DNA from: an uncultured Selenomonadales bacterium
GTDB lineage: Bacteria > Bacillota > Negativicutes > Selenomonadales > Selenomonadaceae
Reading direction: 5' to 3'
DNA: 7,200 nt
Assembly (NCBI GenBank): GCA_946403735.1
Contig: CAMJAZ010000075.1
Coordinates: 1 to 7,200 of the forward strand
In this document: in pieces, positions 1 through 6,041 of the stretch
Position numbering within the stretch: the first letter of the stretch is position 1
How the letters are laid out: each line of letters opens with the position of its first letter
Position numbers and translations under genes: made by a program
The notes under the pieces: model-generated
What the model saw: the letters and a program-made list of their open reading frames with translations, nothing else
Told to the model about the DNA's origin: nothing
Databases searched by the model: none

Positions 1-2177
1 AAATTCATTTCGGTTTCAACATTTTCATCAACCGCGCCGCCGTCGTACCAATCGGCAAGCATTATGCTACCTTCGACGTTGGGAAGTTTTTGACGAATAA
101 TTTCAGTTAAAAACGGCATAAAAGGATGCAAAAGTCGCAAAGATTTTTCCAACACGTCATTAAGAACAAACAAAGCCGTTGACTTTGCTTTCACGTCTTC
201 ACCGTACAAACGCGCCTTCGTCAATTCAATGTACCAATCGCAAAATTCCGACCAAATAAATTCATACATAAGCCGCGCCGCTTCACCAAGTTCAAACTTA
301 TCAAGATTTTCAGTCACGCCTTTAGCTGTACGATTCAGCCGCGAAATTATCCACCTATCAGCAAGCGTTAAATCTTCGTCCGCAGGTTTAAAGTTCGCGT
401 CGAAGTTTTCAAGATTCATCAGCAAAAATCTTGACGCATTCCAAATTTTATTTGCAAAATTCCGCGCAGATTCAACGCGGCTCCATGAAAATCTTAAATC
501 GTTGCCAGGCGTGTTGCCAGTCACCAACATAAACCGTAAGGAGTCAGCGCCGTATTTGTCAATGACTTCAACAGGGTCAATGCCGTTGCCGAGAGATTTT
601 GACATTTTGCGCCCAAGTTCGTCACGTACAAGCCCATGAATGAAAACTGTTTTGAAAGGTACGTCGCCTTGAAATTTCAAGCCCATCATTACCATTCGCG
701 ATACCCAGAAGAAAATTATATCGTAGCCCGTGACGAGCGTTGACGTTGGATAAAATTTTTTAAGCTCAGCCGTTTCATTTGGATAGCCCATTGTTGAGAA
801 GGGCCATAACGCCGAACTGAACCAAGTATCTAAAACATCTTCGTCCTGCCGCAAATTTTTTCCGTGACAATGCGGACATTCATCAACACTTTCAGCAACC
901 GTCATTTCGCCGCAATCGTCGCAGTACCACGCGGGGATTCTATGTCCCCACCAAAGTTGACGGCTTATGCACCAGTCACGAATATTTTCAAGCCAATTAA
1001 TATAAATTTTCGTGAAACGTTCGGGAACAAATTTTAAGCGTCCAGTTTTAACGGCGTCAATCGCAGGTTTAGCAAGACTTTCCATTTTGACAAACCATTG
1101 GTCACTTACAAGCGGTTCAACCGTCGTATTGCAACGCGAACAATGCCCAACGGCGTGTTCATGATTTTCAACAGAAACTAAGTAACCAGCCGCCTTTAAA
1201 TCTTCGACAAGAATTTTTCTGCATTCGTAGCGGTCAAGATTAGAATATTTACCTAAGCCGTCAGCCATTGTACCGTTATTGTTGATAACTTTAACTTGCG
1301 GGAGATTGTGACGCAAGCCCATTTCAAAATCGTTTGGATCGTGCGCAGGAGTAACTTTAACAGCGCCAGTTCCAAAATCTTTATCGACGTATTCATCAGC
1401 GAAGAGCGGAATTTCACGGTTGACAATCGGCAAAATTAAAGTACGTCCGATAAATTTTTTATAGCGTTCGTCGTCAGGGTGAACTGCAACGCCAGTATCG
1501 CCCAACATTGTTTCGGGTCGCGTCGTTGCAATTTCTATAAAGTCGTCGCTGTCCTTGAACTTGTAGCGAATGTGCCACAAATGCCCTTGCTCGGTTACGT
1601 GGTCAACTTCAATATCTGAAAGCGCCGTATTGCAATTTGGACACCAATTCGTGATTCTGTTGCCGCGATAAATCAAGCCTTCGTTGTAAAGCGTGATGAA
1701 AACTTTTTTGACGGCGGCTGAACAACCTTCGTCCATTGTGAAACGTTCGCGATCCCAATCGCAACTAGCGCCCAGTGTACGAAGTTGGTACATAATGCGG
1801 CTACCGTATTTTTCCTTCCACTGCCAGACGCGCTGTAAAAATTTTTCGCGTCCAAGTTCGTAGCGGTTAGTGCCTTCCTCACGTAAAGATTCTTCAACCT
1901 TAGCTTGAGTAGCAATTCCCGCGTGGTCACATCCAGGCATCCACAAAGTATTAAAGCCGCGCATACGGTGATAGCGAATCAAAATATCTTGCAACGTTTC
2001 ATCAAGCGCATGTCCCATATGAAGTTGACCAGTAACATTTGGCGGCGGAATGACGATACTATAAGGCTCGCCTGCCGCATCTGCCGTCGTATGGAAATTT
2101 TTATCAGCCTCCCACTTCGCGTAAATTTCCTTTTCAAAATTTTGTGGCTCATACACTTTAGAAATATTTTCTGCCAT
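1..2177 (-). CDS. valS: Valyl-tRNA synthetase, N-terminal 725 codons (partial, runs off the left edge)
   Basis: This class I aminoacyl-tRNA synthetase charges tRNA-Val with valine in the cytoplasm. I translated the minus strand from the ATG at 2177 and found an open frame to the edge with no frameshift. Seen in order: PPPNVTGQLHMGH (about residues 44-56), containing the HIGH-type ATP motif; Cys pairs in NWCPNCNT and later HCSRCN and ECPHCH, likely metal-binding; the CP1 editing-domain motifs TTRPETMLGD (about 217-226) and GTGAVKVTPAHDPNDFE (about 269-285); WPFSTMGYP; and KMSKSLGNGIDP, with KMSKS at 524-528. The anticodon-binding domain starts near residue 607 (DRWIISRLN). The family is usually about 880 residues, so roughly 150 C-terminal residues, including the coiled-coil tail, lie outside the window. 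The start is supported by GGAGGC at 2188-2193, 10 nt upstream. Identification is secure; ValS is distinguished from IleS by the PPPNVTG and GTGAVKVTPAHDPNDFE signatures. Confidence 0.97.
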   Translation of the reverse strand, partial: MAENISKVYEPQNFEKEIYAKWEADKNFHTTADAAGEPYSIVIPPPNVTGQLHMGHALDETLQDILIRYHRMRGFNTLWMPGCDHAGIATQAKVEESLREEGTNRYELGREKFLQRVWQWKEKYGSRIMYQLRTLGASCDWDRERFTMDEGCSAAVKKVFITLYNEGLIYRGNRITNWCPNCNTALSDIEVDHVTEQGHLWHIRYKFKDSDDFIEIATTRPETMLGDTGVAVHPDDERYKKFIGRTLILPIVNREIPLFADEYVDKDFGTGAVKVTPAHDPNDFEMGLRHNLPQVKVINNNGTMADGLGKYSNLDRYECRKILVEDLKAAGYLVSVENHEHAVGHCSRCNTTVEPLVSDQWFVKMESLAKPAIDAVKTGRLKFVPERFTKIYINWLENIRDWCISRQLWWGHRIPAWYCDDCGEMTVAESVDECPHCHGKNLRQDEDVLDTWFSSALWPFSTMGYPNETAELKKFYPTSTLVTGYDIIFFWVSRMVMMGLKFQGDVPFKTVFIHGLVRDELGRKMSKSLGNGIDPVEVIDKYGADSLRFMLVTGNTPGNDLRFSWSRVESARNFANKIWNASRFLLMNLENFDANFKPADEDLTLADRWIISRLNRTAKGVTENLDKFELGEAARLMYEFIWSEFCDWYIELTKARLYGEDVKAKSTALFVLNDVLEKSLRLLHPFMPFLTEIIRQKLPNVEGSIMLADWYDGGAVDENVETEMN

Positions 2178-2187
2178 AAAAAAATTT

Positions 2188-2193
2188 GCCTCC
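2188..2193 (-). promoter_or_regulatory. Ribosome binding site of valS
   Basis: GGAGGC on the minus strand, 10 nt upstream of the valS ATG at 2177. It is the only good Shine-Dalgarno sequence near this end and fixes the start. Confidence 0.8.
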
Positions 2194-2225
2194 ATTTTAG
2201 GTTTCAGCTTTTAGGATAAAACTAC

Positions 2226-2243
2226 TAGATCGTGTTGAATAAT
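2226..2243 (+). repeat. Left terminal inverted repeat of the MITE-like element
   Basis: Eighteen bases that pair with 2414-2431 with two mismatches. The perfect 12-bp core GTGTTGAATAAT is at 2232-2243. Confidence 0.6.
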
Positions 2244-2297
2244 AGTAAAAAGTAAAAATTGAATACGCAAAAAGTTTTGAAACCTTTGCAATAACAG

Positions 2298-2319
2298 GGG
2301 CGCGCAAGGACGCGCGCCC
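2298..2319. repeat. GC-rich hairpin 1 inside the MITE-like element
   Basis: GGGCGCGC (2298-2305) and GCGCGCCC (2312-2319) form a perfect 8-bp stem around a 6-nt loop. It stands out sharply from the AT-rich surroundings. Confidence 0.7.
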
Positions 2320-2354
2320 GTCCGCACAAATCGCCGGATGCGATTTCTGCGGAC
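2320..2354. repeat. Hairpin 2, 14 pairs with one C-C mismatch
   Basis: GTCCGCA (2320-2326) pairs with TGCGGAC (2348-2354). After a single C/C mismatch (2327/2347), AAATCGC (2328-2334) pairs with GCGATTT (2340-2346) around a 5-nt loop. It directly abuts hairpin 1, so the two would stack in DNA or RNA. No T tract follows on either strand, so neither looks like an ordinary rho-independent terminator. Confidence 0.75.
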
Positions 2355-2367
2355 ATGTTTTCTTTTG

Positions 2368-2398
2368 CTTCTTTTCTTTTGCGCCAAAAGAAAAGAAG
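2368..2398. repeat. Hairpin 3, perfect 14-bp purine/pyrimidine stem
   Basis: CTTCTTTTCTTTTG (2368-2381) and CAAAAGAAAAGAAG (2385-2398) are exact reverse complements around a 3-nt CGC loop. Each arm is almost purely pyrimidine or purine. On the minus strand the stem is followed by CAAAAG rather than a T run, and on the plus strand only by TTTAAC, so terminator function is doubtful. From memory, unverified: similar CTTTTCTTTTG inverted repeats recur in intergenic DNA of many bacteria and produce Lys/Phe-rich spurious reading frames. Confidence 0.75.
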
Positions 2399-2413
2399 TT
2401 TAACAAAAAAATA

Positions 2414-2431
2414 ATTATTCAACACCACCTA
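2414..2431 (-). repeat. Right terminal inverted repeat of the MITE-like element
   Basis: Pairs with 2226-2243 at 16 of 18 positions. It is followed at 2432-2436 by ACTAC, the same 5-mer that precedes the left end. Confidence 0.6.
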
Positions 2432-2441
2432 ACTACTAACT

Positions 2442-2471
2442 ATTCTAGCACAGTATAAAAAATCTTGCTAA
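2442..2471 (-). promoter_or_regulatory. Candidate promoter reading towards valS
   Basis: On the minus strand, an extended -10 (TGC followed by TAGAAT; -10 hexamer at 2442-2447) lies 18 nt downstream of a TTAGCA -35-like hexamer (2466-2471, overlapping the stop of the ROK gene). A second -10-like hexamer, TATACT, is at 2452-2457. Transcription would start near 2435, at the edge of the MITE-like element, giving valS a leader of about 250 nt that contains all three hairpins. Promoter calls by eye in AT-rich DNA are uncertain. Confidence 0.4.
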
Positions 2472-3340
2472 AAAATTTTCTGCAGGTAATTGGCTAACGC
2501 GCCAATTAAATTTGCGTCATTCAAAAATTTGCACGGTACAACTTCGACGCAGTTAAACTCAATCGGCGATTCAGCGTAAACTTTTTTAAGATTGTCACGA
2601 ATTGATTCAATGAAAATTTCCTGCGCACTTATGCCGCCACCAATCGCAAATTTTTGCACGTCAACAATCAGCTGAATGTTGAAAATTTTTTCGGCAATTC
2701 GCCGCGTAAATTTATCAAGGCAAGTTATCGCGTCAACTTCATTTGCACTTACGGCTTGAAAAAATTTTTCGCCAGTAACATTTTCTGTTGACAAATTTTT
2801 AATCTGCGCGTAATTTTTTAAAAGTGCTGGAACACTGCAAAAATCGCTGAAAATTTTTTGATTGTGACCTGCGCGGAGAAAAGAAATTTCGCCAGCTGAA
2901 TTGTTAGCGCCTTTGTGAACTTCATGATTTTTTATGAACGCGCCGCCTATCATCGTACCGAAAACAATTACAAAGCCGTCGTCAACGTCAGCCAACGCGC
3001 CAAATTTTGATTCAGCCAACGCCGCGCAGGTAGCGTCATTTTCAATCGTAACTTGACACTTGCAAATTTTTCCAAGTTCATAGATAATATTACAATCGTT
3101 GTTAAAACTCAACGCGGAACTTTTTACGCAAATTCCACGCGCAGAATCAATCACGCCAGGCATTGAAATTGCAATTCCTTCAACTGAAAAATTTTCGTAA
3201 ATTTTTTTTATTGCGTTGAAAAAATTTTGTCGACTGTCAAGCGGCGTAGGAATTTTTCCGCGCTGAAAAAAGTTTACTTGCTCATCCATTACGGCGTACT
3301 TTATGAAAGTTCCGCCAACGTCAACCGTTAATATTTTCAT
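2468..3340 (-). CDS. ROK-family sugar kinase (290 aa), zinc-motif-lacking type
   Basis: Probable cytoplasmic ATP-dependent sugar kinase of the ROK family (repressor, ORF, kinase). Seen: the N-terminal phosphate-binding motif DVGGT at residues 7-11; PGVID at 61-65; END at 100-102 with the expected catalytic Asp, followed by ATCAALAE; GTMIGG at 128-133; and GGGIS at 234-238. There is no N-terminal helix-turn-helix, so it is a kinase rather than a repressor. The usual ExGH motif is replaced by GEISF (150-154), and the CxCGxxGCxE zinc motif normally following it is absent. This resembles the beta-glucoside-kinase-like branch, but the substrate cannot be read from sequence. The frame extends 31 codons further upstream, but GGAG at 3349-3352, 8 nt before the ATG at 3340, and the typical MKILTVDVGGT beginning fix the start. 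It diverges from the NIF3-like gene. No terminator of its own is visible. Confidence 0.9.
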   Translation of the reverse strand: MKILTVDVGGTFIKYAVMDEQVNFFQRGKIPTPLDSRQNFFNAIKKIYENFSVEGIAISMPGVIDSARGICVKSSALSFNNDCNIIYELGKICKCQVTIENDATCAALAESKFGALADVDDGFVIVFGTMIGGAFIKNHEVHKGANNSAGEISFLRAGHNQKIFSDFCSVPALLKNYAQIKNLSTENVTGEKFFQAVSANEVDAITCLDKFTRRIAEKIFNIQLIVDVQKFAIGGGISAQEIFIESIRDNLKKVYAESPIEFNCVEVVPCKFLNDANLIGALANYLQKIF

Positions 3341-3348
3341 TTCATTCA

Positions 3349-3352
3349 CTCC
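3349..3352 (-). promoter_or_regulatory. Ribosome binding site deciding the ROK kinase start
   Basis: GGAG on the minus strand, 8 nt before the ATG at 3340. It rules in this start over the longer frame beginning at 3433, whose extra 31 residues do not resemble a ROK N-terminus. Confidence 0.75.
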
Positions 3353-3360
3353 AAAATTTT

Positions 3361-3367
3361 GAAAGGA
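3361..3367 (+). promoter_or_regulatory. Ribosome binding site of the NIF3-like gene
   Basis: GAAAGGA on the plus strand, 6 nt before the ATG at 3374. It selects this ATG over an in-frame TTG at 3359, which would overlap the site. Confidence 0.75.
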
Positions 3368-3373
3368 TTTTTT

Positions 3374-4174
3374 ATGAAAAAAGTTAAAGTTCAAAACATA
3401 ACTGAAATTATGAATCGAATTGCGCCGCGTCAACTTGCCGAAGAATGGGACAACCCTGGACTTTTAGTCGGAAGTTTTTCTGCGGAAGCTGAAAAAATTT
3501 TCGTCTGCCTTGACGTAACCGAAGAAACCGTACAAAATGCCGTTGACTTTGGCGCGAACTTGATTATAGCACATCACCCCGTAATTTTCCGCGCAGTTAA
3601 AAATTTTCGTACTGACTTGCCGCTGGGTAAAAAAATTGAAACGCTGATAAAAAATGACGTTGCAGTTTTCGCCGCGCATACAAATTTAGATTCGGTGGAA
3701 GGCGGCGTCAATGACGTTTTGGCGGAAAAAATTGGGCTTATCGACGTGAAACCTTTCGGTGAAGAATTTTCACTCGGTCGAATTGGTTACTTGCCGAATA
3801 AAATGGACGCTGAAAATTTTGCTAAACACGTTGCAAAAGTTTTAAACGTTGACGCGGTACGATTGATTGACGCGGGAAATTTTGAGATTGAAAAAGTTGG
3901 AATTTGCGGCGGCGCTGGCAGTGAATTTATCAGCAAGGCAAAATTTTTAGGCGCTCAAGCTTTCGTTACTGGCGACGTAAAATACCACGAGGCGCAAAGT
4001 GCCGTTGAAAATAAAATTCACGTCGTCGACGCTGGACACTTCGCTACAGAATTTCCAGTCGTCCACGTACTGGCTGAAAAGTTGAATGCTGAATGTGAAA
4101 ATCTTGGCTACAATGTAAAAATCGCGGAAGATACAACTTCGCGCGACGTTTTCAAAAATATTTTAAAGGGGTAG
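3374..4174 (+). CDS. NIF3-like dinuclear metal-centre protein (266 aa, short form)
   Basis: Member of the NIF3/DUF34 family (E. coli YbgI, B. subtilis YqfO relatives). These are conserved cytoplasmic proteins with a two-metal site; GTP cyclohydrolase I type 2 is a common database label, but the cellular role is unsettled. Seen: EEWDNPGLLVG at 23-33; IIAHHPVIF at 64-72 with the paired metal-ligand histidines 67-68; HTNLD at 102-106 with a ligand Asp, followed by GGVND; CGGAGSEF at 178-185; TGDVKYHE at 199-206; and GHFATE at 221-226 with the last His and Glu ligands. All expected ligands are present. At 266 residues it matches the compact YbgI form and lacks the inserted domain of the roughly 370-residue YqfO form. 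It is the first gene of a tight cluster: DedA starts 3 bp after its stop. Confidence 0.93.
   Translation: MKKVKVQNITEIMNRIAPRQLAEEWDNPGLLVGSFSAEAEKIFVCLDVTEETVQNAVDFGANLIIAHHPVIFRAVKNFRTDLPLGKKIETLIKNDVAVFAAHTNLDSVEGGVNDVLAEKIGLIDVKPFGEEFSLGRIGYLPNKMDAENFAKHVAKVLNVDAVRLIDAGNFEIEKVGICGGAGSEFISKAKFLGAQAFVTGDVKYHEAQSAVENKIHVVDAGHFATEFPVVHVLAEKLNAECENLGYNVKIAEDTTSRDVFKNILKG
4165..4171 (+). promoter_or_regulatory. Ribosome binding site of the dedA-family gene, inside the upstream gene's end
   Basis: AAAGGGG lies in the last codons of the NIF3-like gene, just before its TAG and 6 nt before the ATG at 4178. The placement suggests translational coupling and co-transcription. Confidence 0.7.
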
Positions 4175-4177
4175 ATT

Positions 4178-4777
4178 ATGGAACAGGTTTATCAAAGTTT
4201 TTTGGATTTTATCGCCGTTTACGGTTACTTTGCCGTTGCGCTTTTAATGGCAATGGAAAATGCCTGCATACCGATTCCGAGCGAATTAATTTTAGGTTTC
4301 GCAGGATATTTAGTTTTTGCTGACCAAATGACTTTCACGGGCGCAATGATTGCTGGAATGATCGGTGGCATGGTCGGTTCAATTTTCGCTTATTTAGTTG
4401 GAAGTTACGGCGGCAGAAAATTTGTTGACAAGTACGGAAAATATTTTTTGATAAAAAAATCTCACGTCGACTTGGCGCAACGTTGGTTTGACAAGTACGG
4501 CATCCGCGCAGTTTTTTTCAGTCGAATGTTGCCAGTCGTCCGCACATTTATTTCACTGCCAGCAGGATTTGCCCGCGTCAACTTTAAAGCGTTTTTATTT
4601 TACACATTCGCAGGTTCATTGCCTTGGACGGCACTAATTTTGTACTTGGGAATTTTATTTGGCGAAAATTGGAAAAAACTTTTGGAAATTGGTCACGAAG
4701 CTAGCATTATCGTAGTAATTGCAATTTTAGTTGTCATTGCAATTTACCTTTACAGACGGCATAAAAATAAAATTTAA
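4178..4777 (+). CDS. DedA-family membrane protein (199 aa)
   Basis: Integral membrane protein of the DedA (SNARE-associated/VTT domain) superfamily. Some members move undecaprenyl phosphate or other phospholipids between membrane leaflets and support envelope integrity; whether this one does is inference. Seen: an amphipathic N-terminus; a conserved Glu at 27 followed by PIPSE at 32-36; a Gly-rich membrane segment GGMVGSIFAYLVGSYGGR (63-80); the family hallmark FFSRMLPVVRTFISLPAG (113-130) with Arg115 and Arg122; hydrophobic stretches near 14-30, 37-48, 54-76, 137-161 and 176-191; and a basic tail RRHKNK. The length is normal for the family. It starts 3 bp after the NIF3-like stop and is followed after 18 bp by the PilO-like gene, so all three are probably one transcript. 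Confidence 0.93.
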   Translation: MEQVYQSFLDFIAVYGYFAVALLMAMENACIPIPSELILGFAGYLVFADQMTFTGAMIAGMIGGMVGSIFAYLVGSYGGRKFVDKYGKYFLIKKSHVDLAQRWFDKYGIRAVFFSRMLPVVRTFISLPAGFARVNFKAFLFYTFAGSLPWTALILYLGILFGENWKKLLEIGHEASIIVVIAILVVIAIYLYRRHKNKI

Positions 4778-4795
4778 AGTTGTGGAGAAATTCCA

Positions 4796-5341
4796 ATGCG
4801 TCAAAAAATGTTTCCAGCAGTGACAATCGCCGTTTGTTTAGTCGTAACAATTTTTTTCTTACTGCTGATATATTCGCCGTTGCAGAGTGAAATTTCATCT
4901 TTGCAAATGGAAACGCGACGCCTTCAAGCCGTAGAAAAAAATTTAAACGAATTCAAAAGGCGCCACGGTGAACTTGAAAAATTTTCTGCGCTAACTGAAA
5001 AGCGTTTGTACGAGGCGCAAAAATTTTTACCTGCCACACCCGCGCAAGATATTTTCGTTGCTGAAATTTACAGAATCGCTGAAAAAAATAATGTCCTCAT
5101 AAATTCCGTACAGATTGGCGAACTTGAAACTGTCGACGAAAAAGTTGAGGACAAGAAAATTTTCCGCCAAAACATTCGCTTGAACATTGCGGCGGATTAT
5201 TTTTCAACGCTAAACTTTCTGCGCGAAATTCTTAACGGCAGTCGTCTAGCTACGTTGGAAAATATTTCATTGGAAAGCGGCGAAAATATTTTAAATGGTG
5301 AACTTGAACTTTCAATCTTCAATCTTGGCGCGTCTAGTTAA
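4796..5341 (+). CDS. PilO-like inner-membrane protein (181 aa)
   Basis: Probable bitopic membrane protein resembling PilO, the inner-membrane alignment-complex component of type IV pili, or the related GspM of type II secretion. Seen: a short basic N-terminus; one hydrophobic segment at about 6-26; a charged heptad-like stretch at about 30-75 that reads as a coiled coil; then a small domain with LPATPAQDIFVAEIYRIAEKN (78-98), a stretch ending in the typical strand INSVQIGE (102-109), and YFSTLNFLREILNGSRLATLEN (135-156). That spacing matches the ferredoxin-like PilO domain. No signal-peptide cleavage site is evident. GGAG at 4784-4787, 8 nt upstream, supports the ATG. No pilM, pilN or pilQ neighbour is in the window. 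Its last 30 bp overlap the end of the opposing methyltransferase gene, so it closes the cluster. The fold call is moderate; the function is inferred. Confidence 0.7.
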   Translation: MRQKMFPAVTIAVCLVVTIFFLLLIYSPLQSEISSLQMETRRLQAVEKNLNEFKRRHGELEKFSALTEKRLYEAQKFLPATPAQDIFVAEIYRIAEKNNVLINSVQIGELETVDEKVEDKKIFRQNIRLNIAADYFSTLNFLREILNGSRLATLENISLESGENILNGELELSIFNLGASS

Positions 5342-6019
5342 AATCGTCGAAAGATAGTTGAGCGTTTCATTGCGGTGGGCGCGGACATTGTTAAAAATTT
5401 TTTCGTCATCAAGCCCGCACCTGCTGACAAGTACCGCATCATCGAGCATATTTTCAGCGTCAAGCAGGTCGACAATTTCACTAAAATTTTTGTAAACCTT
5501 CATCAAAACAGTTGAGTCTGAAACTTTCAGCGCGTCGGCAATTTTATCTTTCGGCGCAGTAGCAGGAATAATCGTCACAATATCGTTGCCGTAAGCAGGC
5601 GGTCTGCCAATATGACTTGCAATCGCTAGAAATGCGGGAACTCCAGCTATCGTTTCAATTTGCGCACCAGAATTTTTCAGAAAGTCGAAAATGTAAATGT
5701 ACGTGCTGAAAAACATCGGATCGCCTAAAGTAAGGAAGACAACATTTTTTCCAGCGTGAAGAAAATCTAAAATCTGATTGGTATTCTGCACAAAAATTTC
5801 TTTCGACTCGTCAAAATTTTTTACCATAGGAAAAGTTTGAAAAATAATTTCTGCGTCTAAAATGTACGGTTCAGCGATTGTCAATGCAACGCTACCGTCT
5901 TTTTTTTCGGTCTTCGGCGCAATGATAACGTCAGCATTTTTAATCGCGTTGACAGCTTTAACTGTCAAAAGTTCAGGGTCGCCTGGTCCAACACCTACGC
6001 CGTAAAATTTTCCGTCCAA
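5312..6019 (-). CDS. cobI/cbiL: Precorrin-2/cobalt-factor-2 C20-methyltransferase (235 aa)
   Basis: SAM-dependent tetrapyrrole methylase that methylates C-20 of precorrin-2 (or its cobalt form in the anaerobic route) in cobalamin synthesis. Seen: GVGVGPGDPELLTVKA at 7-22, the N-terminal signature of this subfamily; LTLGDPMFFSTYIYIF at 96-111 (SAM-site GDP loop with the CobI/CbiL-type continuation); IAGVPAF at 124-130; IPATAP at 151-156; and an 'LMKVYKNF' segment at 172-179. The length is normal for the family. The start is a TTG at 6019: GGAGGT lies 6 nt upstream, and GVGVGPGDP begins 6 codons later as usual; no better-placed ATG exists. An anaerobic organism favours the CbiL role, but sequence alone does not separate the two. 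No other corrin gene is in the window. Its stop lies inside the PilO-like gene. Confidence 0.92.
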   Translation of the reverse strand: MDGKFYGVGVGPGDPELLTVKAVNAIKNADVIIAPKTEKKDGSVALTIAEPYILDAEIIFQTFPMVKNFDESKEIFVQNTNQILDFLHAGKNVVFLTLGDPMFFSTYIYIFDFLKNSGAQIETIAGVPAFLAIASHIGRPPAYGNDIVTIIPATAPKDKIADALKVSDSTVLMKVYKNFSEIVDLLDAENMLDDAVLVSRCGLDDEKIFNNVRAHRNETLNYLSTILTRRAKIED

Positions 6020-6025
6020 ATTATG

Positions 6026-6031
6026 ACCTCC
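6026..6031 (-). promoter_or_regulatory. Ribosome binding site that supports the TTG start of cobI/cbiL
   Basis: GGAGGT on the minus strand, 6 nt before the TTG at 6019. A near-perfect Shine-Dalgarno sequence at ideal spacing makes TTG the likely initiator. Confidence 0.8.
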
Positions 6032-6041
6032 TATCGCGTCA

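Larger units (their letters stand above)
2226..2431. mobile_element. MITE-like non-coding element in the valS leader
   Basis: The left end at 2226-2243 (TAGATCGTGTTGAATAAT) and the reverse complement of the right end at 2414-2431 (TAGGTGGTGTTGAATAAT) match at 16 of 18 positions, the inner 12 perfectly. Immediately outside both ends lies the same 5-mer, ACTAC (2221-2225 and 2432-2436), as expected of a target-site duplication. The 206-bp interior has no credible gene and carries three consecutive hairpins: a GC-rich pair at 2298-2354 and a perfect 14-bp stem at 2368-2398. Small size, inverted ends, flanking duplication and no transposase fit a miniature inverted-repeat transposable element. 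I cannot name the parent IS family. A 5-bp duplication in AT-rich DNA could be chance, and an ancestral structured leader is the alternative. Confidence 0.55.

Noticed and set aside
229..639. 136-codon plus-strand reading frame
   Set aside because: It is antisense to valS, covering the KMSKS and anticodon-binding coding region, which translates cleanly on the minus strand. It resembles no family I know.
2195..2215. Two direct copies of TTTTAGG, 14 bp apart, before valS
   Set aside because: The repeat is only 7 bp in AT-rich DNA, with no third copy and no recognisable operator.
1673..2219. Reading frames of 85 (minus) and 104 (plus) codons
   Set aside because: Both are shadows of the intact valS N-terminal coding region in other frames.
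2197..2428. Two overlapping minus-strand reading frames of 67-69 codons in the valS leader
   Set aside because: They fall across the hairpins and the inverted ends of the MITE-like element. Their Lys/Phe-rich composition comes from the purine/pyrimidine stem, and neither has a convincing ribosome binding site.
2178..2467. T-box riboswitch for valS, as common for aminoacyl-tRNA synthetase genes in Bacillota
   Set aside because: I found no AGGGTGGNACCGCG-like antiterminator sequence and no terminator with a T run before valS. The nearest resemblance, AGGTGGTG, belongs to the inverted end of the MITE-like element.
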